Below, piece by piece: positions 33,293 through 44,084 of a DNA stretch of 44,141 nucleotides. This stretch comes from Bacteroidota bacterium (GTDB lineage: Bacteria > Bacteroidota > Ignavibacteria > Kryptoniales > JAKASW01): the NCBI GenBank assembly GCA_021818875.1, contig JAKASW010000003.1, forward strand, positions 1-44,141, written 5' to 3'. The notes beneath the pieces were generated by a model, which ran no database searches, was not told where the DNA came from, and was given only the letters and a program-made list of their open reading frames with translations. The number at the start of each line of letters is the position of its first letter. Within the stretch, counting starts at the first letter, position 1. The position numbers and the translations under genes are program-made.

Positions 33293-34399
33293 TCAAACGA
33301 AAAACGGCAACGACGAAAGCACCGCGTCGATATTCCGATTCCCGACTCTTACTACGCACTTCGAGCCGGGAACAAACTCCTTAACCGCCAGGTATCCGAG
33401 AGCAATCTCTTTTTCAAGTCCAGGCGACTTCACGGAGCTTGTAATGACACCGATTTCGGACCCTGCGACTCCGGACTTCGCATCAAAGACCTTTGCGCCC
33501 TGCGGGAGCTTGGATGCCGAAATCAAACCCACCAATCGTCGCCTCACTTTGTCATAGGTTTGCAGCCTTGCGATCACTTCCTGGCCGACGTAACACCCTT
33601 TGTTATTGTGGACCGCATCAAGGATATCTACTGTTAGAGGATTTACTTCCTCGTTCAACTCCGTCGGAGAAAGCGGTGTCCCATTTTCAACCCTGAGCAC
33701 ATCGAAAGTCTGCAACCCGGCCGGTGACCCGCCGATCTTTTTCATTTCACCAACTAGCTCCTGCCATGTGTCGCCGGCCGCTTCCTGTTTGACCATTATC
33801 AGGTAGCCGTTCATCATGACGAGGTTTGTCTTTGAGAGAAATATATCACCCGACTTCAGGAATATCCTTATGAAATCATACCGGCGCATCTTCCCGACAT
33901 CGAGAAATGTCTTGTAACTCGAGTGTGCCACGTTCCTCAGGAAAGTTGCAGACTCTGGTCCGGCAAGAAGAAAGAGCACGAGGTCGTTTGCTGCATCCTG
34001 TAGCTTAACATCCTCCGACACAATAAACTTCTCTATCCATTTCCTCACCTTCTCAGAATTCCCCGGACTCGTGAGGACAAGGACACCATCCTCTCGTGCA
34101 AAGACGGTACAGAGATCGACCACCCTTCCCTTTTCGGTGGCCAGGAAAGCTTGTTTCCCCATGCCCGGCCGTAAACCGTTCAGCTCATTTGTGGATATCC
34201 TGTTGAGTAAATCCAGGGAGTCTTTTCCGGAGATAAAAAGTCTTCCAAAGTGAGAAATATCGAAGAGAGCCGCCGCCTTTCTGGCTATTGCGAACTCTTC
34301 ATCCTGAGATAAATATTTCGCGGGGATGCTCGTTCCGTCCACCTCCACCACCTCAGCGCCGAGCTTCTTATGTATCTCAACGATTGCGCTATCAGACAT
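33293..34399 (-). CDS. ygfZ: YgfZ/GcvT-like folate-binding protein (Fe-S cluster maintenance)
   Basis: A 368-aa aminomethyltransferase-fold protein. The YgfZ/CAF17 signature is NNKGCYVGQEVIARLQTYD (KGCYxGQE). Other GcvT-like features are DISHFGRLFISGKDSLDLLNRISTN and NEEVNPLT. YgfZ proteins use tetrahydrofolate and support Fe-S enzymes such as MiaB under oxidative stress. The glycine-cleavage T protein is less likely because it lacks the KGC motif. The ATG has a GAGGAG Shine-Dalgarno with a six-base spacer. It appears to be the first gene of the long minus-strand run to 25568. Confidence 0.88.
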   Translation of the reverse strand: MSDSAIVEIHKKLGAEVVEVDGTSIPAKYLSQDEEFAIARKAAALFDISHFGRLFISGKDSLDLLNRISTNELNGLRPGMGKQAFLATEKGRVVDLCTVFAREDGVLVLTSPGNSEKVRKWIEKFIVSEDVKLQDAANDLVLFLLAGPESATFLRNVAHSSYKTFLDVGKMRRYDFIRIFLKSGDIFLSKTNLVMMNGYLIMVKQEAAGDTWQELVGEMKKIGGSPAGLQTFDVLRVENGTPLSPTELNEEVNPLTVDILDAVHNNKGCYVGQEVIARLQTYDKVRRRLVGLISASKLPQGAKVFDAKSGVAGSEIGVITSSVKSPGLEKEIALGYLAVKEFVPGSKCVVRVGNRNIDAVLSSLPFFV

Positions 34400-34532
34400 C
34401 CGGTGCTCCTCTACTGTTGAGCTAATATATTATTGGATGGATTTCCAAGCAATGAATACGAAAGACGGGAAGAACCGCGTCACCCGCGTCCTGACACTAT
34501 GATGGGCAACGACAGAGAAAGACGTGTATCAG

Positions 34533-37500
34533 CTAATTGTCAAGAACGTGGCGGACTGCTCTCTCTAGCTGCGTTGGAGTGTAGGGTTTAGGGATGATCT
34601 CCGAGACTCTGCACTCAAATAGTTCAGATCTCTCTTTAGGGTCAAGGTATCCGGATACAACGATGAATTTCACCGACGAGTTGACCCTTCTAATCGCCTG
34701 GAGAGCTTTCTTCCCACCGAGTTTAGGCAGGCCAAGGTCAGACACAATCAACGAGACATCATGGCCGTTGCCTTTGAACAAATTGACGGCTTCCTCACCG
34801 TCGGCGGCAGTGACCACGTTATACCCTTTGCTTGTAAGTACTTCAAGGGCGAGCTCCCGCAGCATTTCCTCATCTTCAACAACAAGGATCGTCTCCCTTC
34901 CTCCCGTCGATTCACGTTCGGAAGTAGTCCGTCGGGTCTCTTCTTTAGGACTCTTTCTCACCGGGAAGAACAGCGACATCGTCGTTCCTTTGCCAACCTG
35001 GCTTTGAACGTCAATGAAGCCTTCATGTTTCTCCATAATTCCGAAGACCATTGCCAGCCCCAAGCCGGTTCCTTTGCCCTGGTCTTTCGTTGTAAAGAAC
35101 GGTTCAAAAACATGCCGTTTTGTTTCCTCGTCCATTCCGCTGCCGGTGTCGCTGACTTGAAGGACTACGTACTCTGGAAACGAGCTATTGGGGAACTGGT
35201 GCCTCAGCGACTCACCGGAAGCGATCGTTGTCGTAATTGTCAGTGTACCGCTGCCGGACATCGCATCTCTGGCATTGACGCTGAGGTTTAGCAACGCCTG
35301 ATGTATTTGTGTCGCATCGCCACTGATTGGGGGCATGTCATTCCCAGCGTTGCACACAAGTGTCATGGTCTTTGGAAAAGTCTCCGCGAACAACTTCTCG
35401 AACTCCTTCACCGAATCATTTATCGACAGCCCGGTGAAATTAGCCTCCGATTTTCTCGCGAAGGTCAGCAGTTGTTTGACAAGCGACGCCCCTCGCTCGG
35501 CAGCGTTCAGAATCGTCGCGAGACTTTTTAACAAAGGATCCGAAGCGGTCAACTTCCTTTGCATTAGGGATGCGTGTCCCAGGATGATCCCTAGTATGTT
35601 GTTGAAGTCGTGTGAAATCCCACTCGCGAGCGTGCCGAGGCTCTCCATCTTTTGGGCCTGCACCAACTGGGCCAGCAGTCCATTCCTTTCGGTAACATCC
35701 TCGAACAATTCAAGCACGGCGGCCTTCCCCTTGTAAATCAAACCCGTGTGGGTAACCTGGAACGTCTTACCACCCAGGACGTCTTTCACTTCTGAGCTTC
35801 TGGATTTACCGACAGCCACAGCATTTCGTAACGGGCAGTCCGCACACTGACTCCTATCGTCCTTTAACACAGACCAGCATTTCTGCCCGATCACTGTGTC
35901 CCCGACATTGTGCCTAAATCTTTCGCTCACGAAAAGAAGCGTCCCTTCCCCGTCGATGATAGAAATTCCGAACGGAAGTGCCTTTATAAGCATCTCATTG
36001 AAGGAATTTAGTTCCCTGAGCGATTCTTCGGCTCTCTTCCGTTCTGTTATGTCAGTGGCTGCAATTTGAAAACCCGTCGGCACTCCGTTTCTCTTTAGAC
36101 CGACTTCTCTTACAAGCATGGAGTGTACTTCGCCGCTCTTTGTGACAAATCGGGCATCATAGACCATCGATTTGTTTCTGGTCCCAGGTAGAAAATCCAG
36201 AGGAAGAAGTTTGCAATCATCAGGGTATACAAAGTCACAGATCTTCTTGCCAACTGTCTCATCGACTTCATAACCAGTCAGTGCTGCGAATCCTTTGTTC
36301 ACCTTCTCGATTTCGCCGTCGAGGTCAATTACGGCGATGGCGTCGGAAGTACTCTCAAGCGCATCGTTGAAAAGCGAGAGTGCATAGTTGGCATCCATAA
36401 CAGCTTCACCATAGGCAAACGTCCCGCGCGCAAACATCGTAATGAAAGTCAAACCGATAATCACCATACCGCCCGGAACGATAGTGTTGACCCACCCAAA
36501 TACGGGATGGCTCACCAGAACCACCAGAGCAGTTGTGGGCAAGCCGATCAACGGAAGCTTGGATTTCTCGATGACGATCGGCAAGAATGCAATTCCGAGT
36601 AAGAGAATCAATTGAGCCGGGGCAAAAGTGAAATTCAAATACCATCCGACAGCTAATATAATGCCATACCTAAATGCAAAGATGGATTTTCCGGAAAGCG
36701 ATCTACTGAAAAACTCGTCGACAATAATTGAAAGTATGTATAATATGTAGACGAAACTCGATCGCAAAGATAAGAAACTGGTGTTGGAGAAAATCGCCGT
36801 AAGAAAAATTGCGACTGAAAATGGGATCCATGCAAACCTTGCAAACAGAGGAGTCGACCGGAGATCCAGTCTGCCATGACTTAGAATCCTTTCCTCGGTG
36901 GTCCTAAGCCAGAGCACAATCCCAAAACCGACTATTCCGATGATTATCAAGATCGGCGGCAAATCGACAGTCCCCCAGCTGAAGCGCACACTTTCAATTT
37001 GAATGGTCGATTGCGTACCGGGCCAAAATGTGAAGTTTACTTCCGTTATGCGGGATGGATCAAAAGGTTCATTGACAGTGGCCCCAGGCCTTTGTACAGG
37101 ATTCAATTTGAACCTGTCAAATGGAATTGAGGTCGTCGTCCATTCTTTCGGTGGAGAGTCCATGTAGACGTAGTAGTTTGTGCCTACAGGGTTGATTCTG
37201 TCACCCGCACCACCTCCCACCGTCAAATCTATTAACACCCGATAGCCCTCTCTACTGGAGCGCCACTGGAGATCAAATGTGCCGTTGTGCGGAATGGCAG
37301 CATTCTGCCCCCAGCTCAGTATCAACCCTGACCACACCTTGTCACCGTTGTTGATCTCTAAATTGATCGCTTTCAAGGGACCAATTCGTTCTATCGCAGG
37401 CTGCAGCGAGTCGGGTCCGAATCCGAAATATTCCATATTACTGCCGAGTTCAGGAATGGGCCCACTAGGATAGGATGAAGCGTCGAAGGGGTCAAAATAG

Positions 37501-37658
37501 GTCGGGAAACCACCCGTGAAAACGAGCCAGATGGCAATCATCACAATGACGATTGGAACAAATAGAAGCAGACTCTTAAAGACTCTAAATGGGAGCGGTG
37601 CTGGTATTTTAGTTGCCTTCACTTTAGAATTCTCTGAGGATGGCACCTCGTTCTTCAT
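34533..37658 (-). CDS. Hybrid histidine kinase with carbohydrate-binding-like sensor, PAS domains and receiver
   Basis: A 1041-aa membrane kinase. One helix (~25-46) is followed by a ~180-residue extracytoplasmic beta-rich domain (~60-225; LEINNGDKVWSGLILSWG, WTTTSIPFDRFKLNP, EVNFTFWPG) that looks like a CBM11-type jelly roll. Several membrane helices (~232-415) come next, then PAS 1 (~425-545) and PAS 2 (~555-660, with the CADCP cysteine pair). HisKA has LGTLASGISHDFNNILG, HATPase has VSDTGSGMDEE and GKGTGLGLAMV, and the C-terminal receiver (~920-1041) has the Asp in LIVSDLGLPKLGG. It phosphorylates its own receiver; an HPt or output partner is not nearby. Start ATG 37658. It stands alone, 133 bp from ygfZ and divergent from the phosphomutase gene. 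Confidence 0.92.
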   Translation of the reverse strand: MKNEVPSSENSKVKATKIPAPLPFRVFKSLLLFVPIVIVMIAIWLVFTGGFPTYFDPFDASSYPSGPIPELGSNMEYFGFGPDSLQPAIERIGPLKAINLEINNGDKVWSGLILSWGQNAAIPHNGTFDLQWRSSREGYRVLIDLTVGGGAGDRINPVGTNYYVYMDSPPKEWTTTSIPFDRFKLNPVQRPGATVNEPFDPSRITEVNFTFWPGTQSTIQIESVRFSWGTVDLPPILIIIGIVGFGIVLWLRTTEERILSHGRLDLRSTPLFARFAWIPFSVAIFLTAIFSNTSFLSLRSSFVYILYILSIIVDEFFSRSLSGKSIFAFRYGIILAVGWYLNFTFAPAQLILLLGIAFLPIVIEKSKLPLIGLPTTALVVLVSHPVFGWVNTIVPGGMVIIGLTFITMFARGTFAYGEAVMDANYALSLFNDALESTSDAIAVIDLDGEIEKVNKGFAALTGYEVDETVGKKICDFVYPDDCKLLPLDFLPGTRNKSMVYDARFVTKSGEVHSMLVREVGLKRNGVPTGFQIAATDITERKRAEESLRELNSFNEMLIKALPFGISIIDGEGTLLFVSERFRHNVGDTVIGQKCWSVLKDDRSQCADCPLRNAVAVGKSRSSEVKDVLGGKTFQVTHTGLIYKGKAAVLELFEDVTERNGLLAQLVQAQKMESLGTLASGISHDFNNILGIILGHASLMQRKLTASDPLLKSLATILNAAERGASLVKQLLTFARKSEANFTGLSINDSVKEFEKLFAETFPKTMTLVCNAGNDMPPISGDATQIHQALLNLSVNARDAMSGSGTLTITTTIASGESLRHQFPNSSFPEYVVLQVSDTGSGMDEETKRHVFEPFFTTKDQGKGTGLGLAMVFGIMEKHEGFIDVQSQVGKGTTMSLFFPVRKSPKEETRRTTSERESTGGRETILVVEDEEMLRELALEVLTSKGYNVVTAADGEEAVNLFKGNGHDVSLIVSDLGLPKLGGKKALQAIRRVNSSVKFIVVSGYLDPKERSELFECRVSEIIPKPYTPTQLERAVRHVLDN

Positions 37659-38013
37659 ATCCTAATCGTTTCAAATGCGCTTTAGCTATAATTTTCCTGA
37701 CAATCTCTCCATATCTATATATCGGCGCCGGTGAACTGAAGTTTAGAAGCCAACTCGTGCTGCAGACTTAGAGAAACCTACGATCTAAAGAATACAGACA
37801 ATTTAACGACCCCAAAGCATTTCCACCGTGATACAGGTCTCTTATTTATCATGAGCCCTACCGGGGAACTCAGAAATTGATCCGAGAAACTACCACGGCT
37901 TAAGGGGGAGCAGTTCCGTGCAGACACTACAACGAGTAGCAGCATTTCCACCAAACATTGTAAGTTTTCCGTCAGGATTTTATTTTGTTTTCAAAACAAT
38001 CAGAGGAACCGCC
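37659..38013. other. 355-bp divergent promoter region
   Basis: The region separates the hybrid kinase (-) from the phosphohexomutase (+). It contains a 12-base direct repeat AGCATTTCCACC (37816-37827 and 37941-37952), 125 bp apart, and a small hairpin CACGG/CCGTG (37894-37898 with 37916-37920). A long-frame extension of the mutase into this region (from 37918) has no family similarity and is not taken as coding. Confidence 0.5.
37958..37987 (+). promoter_or_regulatory. Candidate Bacteroidota-type promoter of the phosphohexomutase gene
   Basis: TTG (37958-37960), 20 bases, TATTTTG (37981-37987). This resembles the TTG / TAnnTTTG promoter of Bacteroidota with one base missing in the -7 element. 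It would give a leader of about 20 bases before ATG 38014. Pattern match only. Confidence 0.35.
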
Positions 38014-39414
38014 ATGGCAAAGATCAAGTTTGGAACTGACGGCTGGCGCGGGGTTATAGCTGAAGACTATACATTCGAGAATGTCTCCAGAGTGGCTCTT
38101 GCTACCGGGAAGTTCTACAAGAAGCACAAGAAGTCAAAGAACGGGATCTTGATCGGATATGATACACGCTTCCTGTCACAGGAATTTGCGGAGAGAACGG
38201 CAGAGGTGATTGCAAATACGGGATTGAAGGTGACTCTATCCGATGGGTATTGTCCCACTCCGGCCCTTTCGCTTGCAATTCCAAAGTATGATGCCGCCGG
38301 AGGCGTTGTAATAACAGCAAGTCACAACCCTGCAAGATACAACGGTTTCAAACTGAAAGCGGACTTCGGCGGACCGGAAGAGGTGGAGTATGTTGCGAAA
38401 GTGGAGAAAGCCGCCAATGCTCTTCCCAAGAAATCACTCGACGAAATAAAGAAGAGTTACGGAGACCTGGTCAAGAAGGGACTGATCACAAAGTCGAACT
38501 TACGCCAGATCTACATTGACGATTTGAGAAAGAAAATCGACATAGAGGCAATCAGGTCTGCACGGTTGAGAATAGTCCATGACGCCATGTATGGTGCTGG
38601 ACAGGGAATCCTAAGGCAACTTGTTGAAGATGCGGTGGTCATTCACAATGAATTCAACCCTTCGTTCGGCGGCGAGCATCCTGAACCCATCGCTGCGCAT
38701 CTCGCTGAGCTCTTGAAGTTCGTGCCGCAGGGAAATTATAACGTCGGTCTTGCCACGGACGGTGATGCCGACCGGATCGGTGCTGTCGACGAGCACGGCA
38801 GCTTCGTCGGACCTCAGGAAGTGTATGCTCTCCTCCTGAAGTATTTGTATGAGACAAAAGGCATGCGTGGAGAAGTTGTCAAGACTGTCTCAGTAGGCGA
38901 GATGCCTGACAAGCTTGCGAAAATTTACGGGCTAAAACTCACAGAGCTTCCTGTCGGATTCAAGCACGTTGCATCAGTAATGATATCGCGCGACGTCTTG
39001 ATAGGAGGTGAAGAAAGCGGAGGTGTGGGACTAAAGGGACACATACCGGAACGCGATGGGTTGTTCCTCGGTCTGACAATTTGTGAGATGATGGTCAAGA
39101 GAGAAAGGACGCTGGGTGAACTCGTAAAGGAACTGTTCGACCAGGTTGGCCCCCACATCTATAGAAGGATAGATGCCCGCACCACGGAACAATACAAGCA
39201 GAAAGTCCTCAGCAAACTAAAGAAAGGGCTGAAGGAAGTTGCCGGGCACAAGGTGGATCACATACTGACCATCGACGGCTACAAGTGCTTCTTTGCAGAC
39301 GGCGGCTGGATGCTGGTACGTGCATCCGGAACCGAGCCTCTGATCAGGTACTACTGCGAGGCTGATTCTAAGGAGAAAGTGGACAAGGTTTTAGAAGCAA
39401 TTACATCCCTGTGA
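38014..39414 (+). CDS. Phosphoglucomutase/phosphomannomutase (alpha-D-phosphohexomutase)
   Basis: A 466-aa four-domain phosphohexomutase. The active-site serine loop is VITASHNPARYNG (Ser103), the metal-binding loop is DGDADRIG (~247), the sugar-binding loop is GGEESGGVG and the phosphate-binding loop RASGTEPLIRYY near the C-terminus. FGTDGWRG at the N-terminus is typical. It interconverts sugar 1- and 6-phosphates for glycogen, envelope sugars or trehalose; Glc versus Man preference is not readable with certainty. ATG 38014 is chosen over the longer frame (37918) because it has an AGAGGA Shine-Dalgarno and begins the family N-terminus at once. Confidence 0.93.
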   Translation: MAKIKFGTDGWRGVIAEDYTFENVSRVALATGKFYKKHKKSKNGILIGYDTRFLSQEFAERTAEVIANTGLKVTLSDGYCPTPALSLAIPKYDAAGGVVITASHNPARYNGFKLKADFGGPEEVEYVAKVEKAANALPKKSLDEIKKSYGDLVKKGLITKSNLRQIYIDDLRKKIDIEAIRSARLRIVHDAMYGAGQGILRQLVEDAVVIHNEFNPSFGGEHPEPIAAHLAELLKFVPQGNYNVGLATDGDADRIGAVDEHGSFVGPQEVYALLLKYLYETKGMRGEVVKTVSVGEMPDKLAKIYGLKLTELPVGFKHVASVMISRDVLIGGEESGGVGLKGHIPERDGLFLGLTICEMMVKRERTLGELVKELFDQVGPHIYRRIDARTTEQYKQKVLSKLKKGLKEVAGHKVDHILTIDGYKCFFADGGWMLVRASGTEPLIRYYCEADSKEKVDKVLEAITSL

Positions 39415-39525
39415 TTTTGACGGTGTGGTCGCACGGACAGCTTGTATGAGGGAAAACCGGTGCAAGAGGTTTGACAATTATGAGAATCGGAAGTCAGGAT
39501 CACGACTTATCATAGTACTAATAAT

Positions 39526-39544
39526 CTTACCTCCCGAGGGTAAG
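39526..39544 (+). repeat. Small hairpin before the bacilliredoxin gene
   Basis: CTTACC (39526-39531) and GGTAAG (39539-39544) form a perfect 6-bp stem with a 7-base loop in the 231-bp gap between the mutase and the bacilliredoxin genes. No T-run follows; role unknown. Nothing else is recognised in this gap. Confidence 0.4.
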
Positions 39545-39645
39545 AACCGATTCACCGGGTACTCATGGGATGAGATCGATCCGATACGAGGCAGAAACCA
39601 ATTCACTAATTCCTGTTGTTTAGAGAAGAAAGACAGGAGCTAACG

Positions 39646-40071
39646 ATGTATGCAACATTTGATTTATTCATAGAAGAGATACGGAGAGAAGTCAGGTCGA
39701 TGGGTCTCCAGGAGCTGCGAACACCCGCCGATGTAGACAATGCGATCACAAATTCTAAGGGTACACTTCTCGTATTTGTCAATTCAACCTGCGGATGTGC
39801 GGGTGGAATAGCAAAGCCGGCTTTGAAAATGGCACTTATGGAAAAGTCGCTGCCGGATAAACTGACCACAGTATTTGCGGGCCAGGATAAAGAAGCCACC
39901 GAAAGAGCACGCAGCTATTTCACAAACCAGCCGCCGTCGTCGCCCTCCTTTGCGCTTTTCAAAGACGGGAAGTTCATCAAGATTATTCATAGGAGTGAAA
40001 TCGAGGGAAGAACTCCTGAGAAAGTAGCAGAGCAGTTGAAAAGTACCTTCGAGACTTATTGCAAGCAGTAA
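39646..40071 (+). CDS. Bacilliredoxin (BrxA/BrxB family)
   Basis: A 141-aa thioredoxin-fold protein of the YphP/YqiW family. The unusual active site is C49-G50-C51 in FVNSTCGCAGGIAKPA, the family hallmark; length matches (~145). It removes bacillithiol or a related low-molecular-weight thiol from oxidised proteins. The start is ATG 39646, with AGGAG six bases upstream; the longest frame starts at a TTG ten codons earlier and is rejected. Its stop (40069-40071) directly abuts the stop of the convergent MFS gene at 40072. Confidence 0.92.
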   Translation: MYATFDLFIEEIRREVRSMGLQELRTPADVDNAITNSKGTLLVFVNSTCGCAGGIAKPALKMALMEKSLPDKLTTVFAGQDKEATERARSYFTNQPPSSPSFALFKDGKFIKIIHRSEIEGRTPEKVAEQLKSTFETYCKQ

Positions 40072-41271
40072 TCATTTTACTTCTGTGTCGCCGGCTTGAA
40101 CGACATCAGGAGTCTTGCCGGACTTCACGCCGAAGAATCTGACATAAAGGTAGAGGTTTGCGGCCATTATTATGCCGTAGATAAAGAACGGGAGTTCAAA
40201 CAGCGCACCTTCCATGAGATAGCCGCTGAGGCCGGTGCCCGTTGAGGACGCCGCAAGCCTCGCCACCTGATTTATCCCCAACGCTCTTCCCATTTCGTCA
40301 TCGTCTACACGTTTCGTCAGTTCCGACTGCTGGATCGGAAGTGCCGCTACTCTCAACGCCGGTCCTATGATATAAATGAATACGGAGAGCGGCAAAAGTC
40401 TTATGACGGGGAAGACAACAAACAGAACCGTTCCAAGCCCTCTTGTGAATACTATGCTCTTCACAAAACCGAAATACCTTTCAAGAAGAGGAGCGCCGAG
40501 TATTGCGAAGGATCCTAAAAGACCACTCGCAAAGGCGTATTCGGACATTTGCGACTTTGGAAGATGGTACACCAATACAAAGAAAGGTATCAGGAACGGC
40601 ACGATAAGCCCCTGGGAAAGGCCGTTCAGCATCCCCGTCAATGTGAATTTTCCTATTGTAGTTCTTGTCCTCAGTTTGCCGATTTTTCCGCGAGCCTCTT
40701 CAACCTTAAGATACCAGAGCCCGGGCATACCAACCGCGGAAATGACGGCGGCAGCGAGGAAGATATCCCGAACGTCAAATACCTTCGCCAGAAGAGCACC
40801 CAGTGCGCCGGTAACTCCGGACAGAAACGTAAAGAAAGAAAAATATTTGGTCCTCGTTTCGTCCGCGGTCAAGTTTGCAAGTACCGCGCTCTGTATTGGC
40901 TGCACTGCCCCGCCTATTCCCCCACCGGCAAGAGAGCCGGTTGCCGAATAGCCGCCGAGCATTGCCGCTGGAATTATCATCCAGAGATTCGATGACGTAT
41001 AAACCATAATGGCGCTGAGCGGCAAGAGTGCGCTTGTGATGATCAACGTCCCGCGCTTTCCCCAGACATCGGTCGTTATCCCGGCCAGGAAACCGAGAAT
41101 AGCAGTTGCAACAGTTGCCGAGACATATATAAGCCCGATTGTGAACGCACCATGATGCAGCGTTGTGAGTATGTAATATGGGAATGCAATGTTGATCATC
41201 CCCGCGGCAACGCTTCTTGCAACGCGTGAAAAGCCAACTAATGTTATATCTCTATTCACTGAGTAATTCAC
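40072..41271 (-). CDS. MFS transporter (copy 1 of a tandem pair)
   Basis: A 399-aa transporter with about twelve membrane helices. MFS motif A between helices 2 and 3 is GITTDVWGKRGTL. It is closely similar over its whole length to the protein at 41388-42584: shared blocks include NGLSQG, PFLIPFFVLVYH, INQVARLAASS and the YLYV tail. The pair therefore arose by tandem duplication. It is the last gene of a run that begins with the tyrosine phenol-lyase. Substrate unknown; import of aromatic amino acids or export of their breakdown products fits the context. The stop codon abuts that of the convergent bacilliredoxin gene with no spacer. Confidence 0.88.
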   Translation of the reverse strand: MNYSVNRDITLVGFSRVARSVAAGMINIAFPYYILTTLHHGAFTIGLIYVSATVATAILGFLAGITTDVWGKRGTLIITSALLPLSAIMVYTSSNLWMIIPAAMLGGYSATGSLAGGGIGGAVQPIQSAVLANLTADETRTKYFSFFTFLSGVTGALGALLAKVFDVRDIFLAAAVISAVGMPGLWYLKVEEARGKIGKLRTRTTIGKFTLTGMLNGLSQGLIVPFLIPFFVLVYHLPKSQMSEYAFASGLLGSFAILGAPLLERYFGFVKSIVFTRGLGTVLFVVFPVIRLLPLSVFIYIIGPALRVAALPIQQSELTKRVDDDEMGRALGINQVARLAASSTGTGLSGYLMEGALFELPFFIYGIIMAANLYLYVRFFGVKSGKTPDVVQAGDTEVK

Positions 41272-41362
41272 TGAGGTTGATTATAGTCCGGAACCAGGAT
41301 CTACCGGGATGAAGTCTCACAATATTCTTCAGTTGTTCATATAGACGAACATCCCTCTTCAG

Positions 41363-41387
41363 CTTCCGAGGCTATATCGGTCGGAAG
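41363..41387 (-). repeat. Hairpin immediately after the stop of MFS copy 2
   Basis: CTTCCGA (41363-41369) and TCGGAAG (41381-41387) form a perfect 7-bp stem with an 11-base loop directly behind the stop codon at 41388. There is no T-run. It could slow decay or partly terminate transcription between the two MFS genes. Confidence 0.4.
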
Positions 41388-42584
41388 TTACGAGACGGAG
41401 GTTATACGCGATTTTTTCGTCCCAAATAATTTAACATAAAGATACAGATTTCCCATCATCAGAATTCCGTAGGCAAGAAAAGGTACTTCATAAAGCGCGT
41501 TTTCCATCAGGTAGCCGCTCAGACCAATACCTGCCGACGAAGCCGCAAGTCTGGCAACCTGGTTTATGCTGAGCGCTCTTCCGAGGTCATCGCTGCGTAC
41601 TCGCTTAGTGAACTCCGATCTCTGAATCGGTGCAGCCATAACTCGCAACGACGGAGCAAGGATGTAAATCGCAATGGCTGCGGGCAGCCAATTTACGGCG
41701 GGCATAAGGGTGAGCAGCACTAATCCGACACCTCTTGTTACCACCACGCTCCTGACAAATCCCAACTTTCTCTCGATCAGCGGCGCTCCAAGAATTGCCA
41801 CCGAGCTGAGCGCTCTTGCCGTGAAGGCATATACGGCCATTTGTGAAATCGGGACATGGTACACGAGCACGAAAAATGGAATCAGGAAAGGAATGACGAT
41901 GCCTTGTGAAAGACCGTTAAGCGATCCGGTCAATGCGAATTTTCCAATGATCGCCTTCGTTTTAAGCCTCACAATCTTCTTCCTTTCGTTCGAAACATGA
42001 AGACACCACAAGCCAGGAAGAGTAAGCAACGAAAGGATCGAAGCAGCGAGAAAGACATCGCGGACGGTCAAGATCTCAGCAAGGAGAGCGCCAAGCGCGG
42101 TTGCTAATCCTGATATGAACGAGAACACTGAGAAGAATTTCGTTCTGTGCTCCTCCAGCGTAAGCTCAGCAAGTACCGCATTCTGGACTGGTTGAACCGC
42201 CCCGTTGACCCCGCCGCCGAGCGAGCCTGTCGCCGAGAAACCGCCCACCATCGCCGCTGCCATGGTCCACCAGAAATCCCGCGACACATAAACGATAACT
42301 GCGCTTACCGGAAGGAGCATACTTACCAGGACGAGAGTGTTGCGCCTTCCCCACGAGTCAGCGACGAAACCGCTTGCGAAACCGATAACCGCCGTCGCTA
42401 TTCTCGCACAGAGAAAAATCACTCCCAGGTTGAGTGCCCCGCAGTGAAGAGTCCTGAGGAGATAATAGGGAAGCGCGACGCCGATCATACCGCCGGAGAT
42501 GCTGCGACCTATCCTTGCCACCGTCAGGAAAACAATGTCGAGATCCCCCCGCCTCGTGAAACGGCTACGCAGGACGATATTCAT
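41388..42584 (-). CDS. MFS transporter (copy 2 of a tandem pair)
   Basis: A 398-aa twelve-helix MFS protein, paralogous to 40072-41271 end to end. Motif A is GFVADSWGRRNTL, and the same internal blocks (NGLSQG, PFLIPFFVLVYH, INQVARLAASS) are present. It is preceded by the tyrosine phenol-lyase gene (48-base gap holding a GC hairpin) and followed by its paralogue after 116 bases. Differences are concentrated in loops and at the N-terminus, compatible with divergence of substrate range. No classical Shine-Dalgarno precedes the ATG. Confidence 0.88.
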   Translation of the reverse strand: MNIVLRSRFTRRGDLDIVFLTVARIGRSISGGMIGVALPYYLLRTLHCGALNLGVIFLCARIATAVIGFASGFVADSWGRRNTLVLVSMLLPVSAVIVYVSRDFWWTMAAAMVGGFSATGSLGGGVNGAVQPVQNAVLAELTLEEHRTKFFSVFSFISGLATALGALLAEILTVRDVFLAASILSLLTLPGLWCLHVSNERKKIVRLKTKAIIGKFALTGSLNGLSQGIVIPFLIPFFVLVYHVPISQMAVYAFTARALSSVAILGAPLIERKLGFVRSVVVTRGVGLVLLTLMPAVNWLPAAIAIYILAPSLRVMAAPIQRSEFTKRVRSDDLGRALSINQVARLAASSAGIGLSGYLMENALYEVPFLAYGILMMGNLYLYVKLFGTKKSRITSVS

Positions 42585-42603
42585 TTACAGGATGTAAAGG
42601 CGC

Positions 42604-42623
42604 GGGGCCTCGCTTGCGGCCCC
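42604..42623 (-). terminator. GC-rich hairpin between tyrosine phenol-lyase and MFS copy 2
   Basis: GGGGCC (42604-42609) and GGCCCC (42618-42623) form a 6-bp GC stem with an 8-base loop in the 48-base gap after the lyase stop. Only a short T3 follows on the minus strand, so this may be a partial terminator that reduces transporter expression relative to the enzyme. Confidence 0.4.
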
Positions 42624-42632
42624 ACGTAAATC

Positions 42633-44084
<1,452 letters not shown>

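Noticed and set aside
34761-35291. 176-codon plus-strand ORF inside the hybrid kinase gene
   Set aside because: Antisense shadow of the conserved HATPase and receiver domains; no independent coding features.
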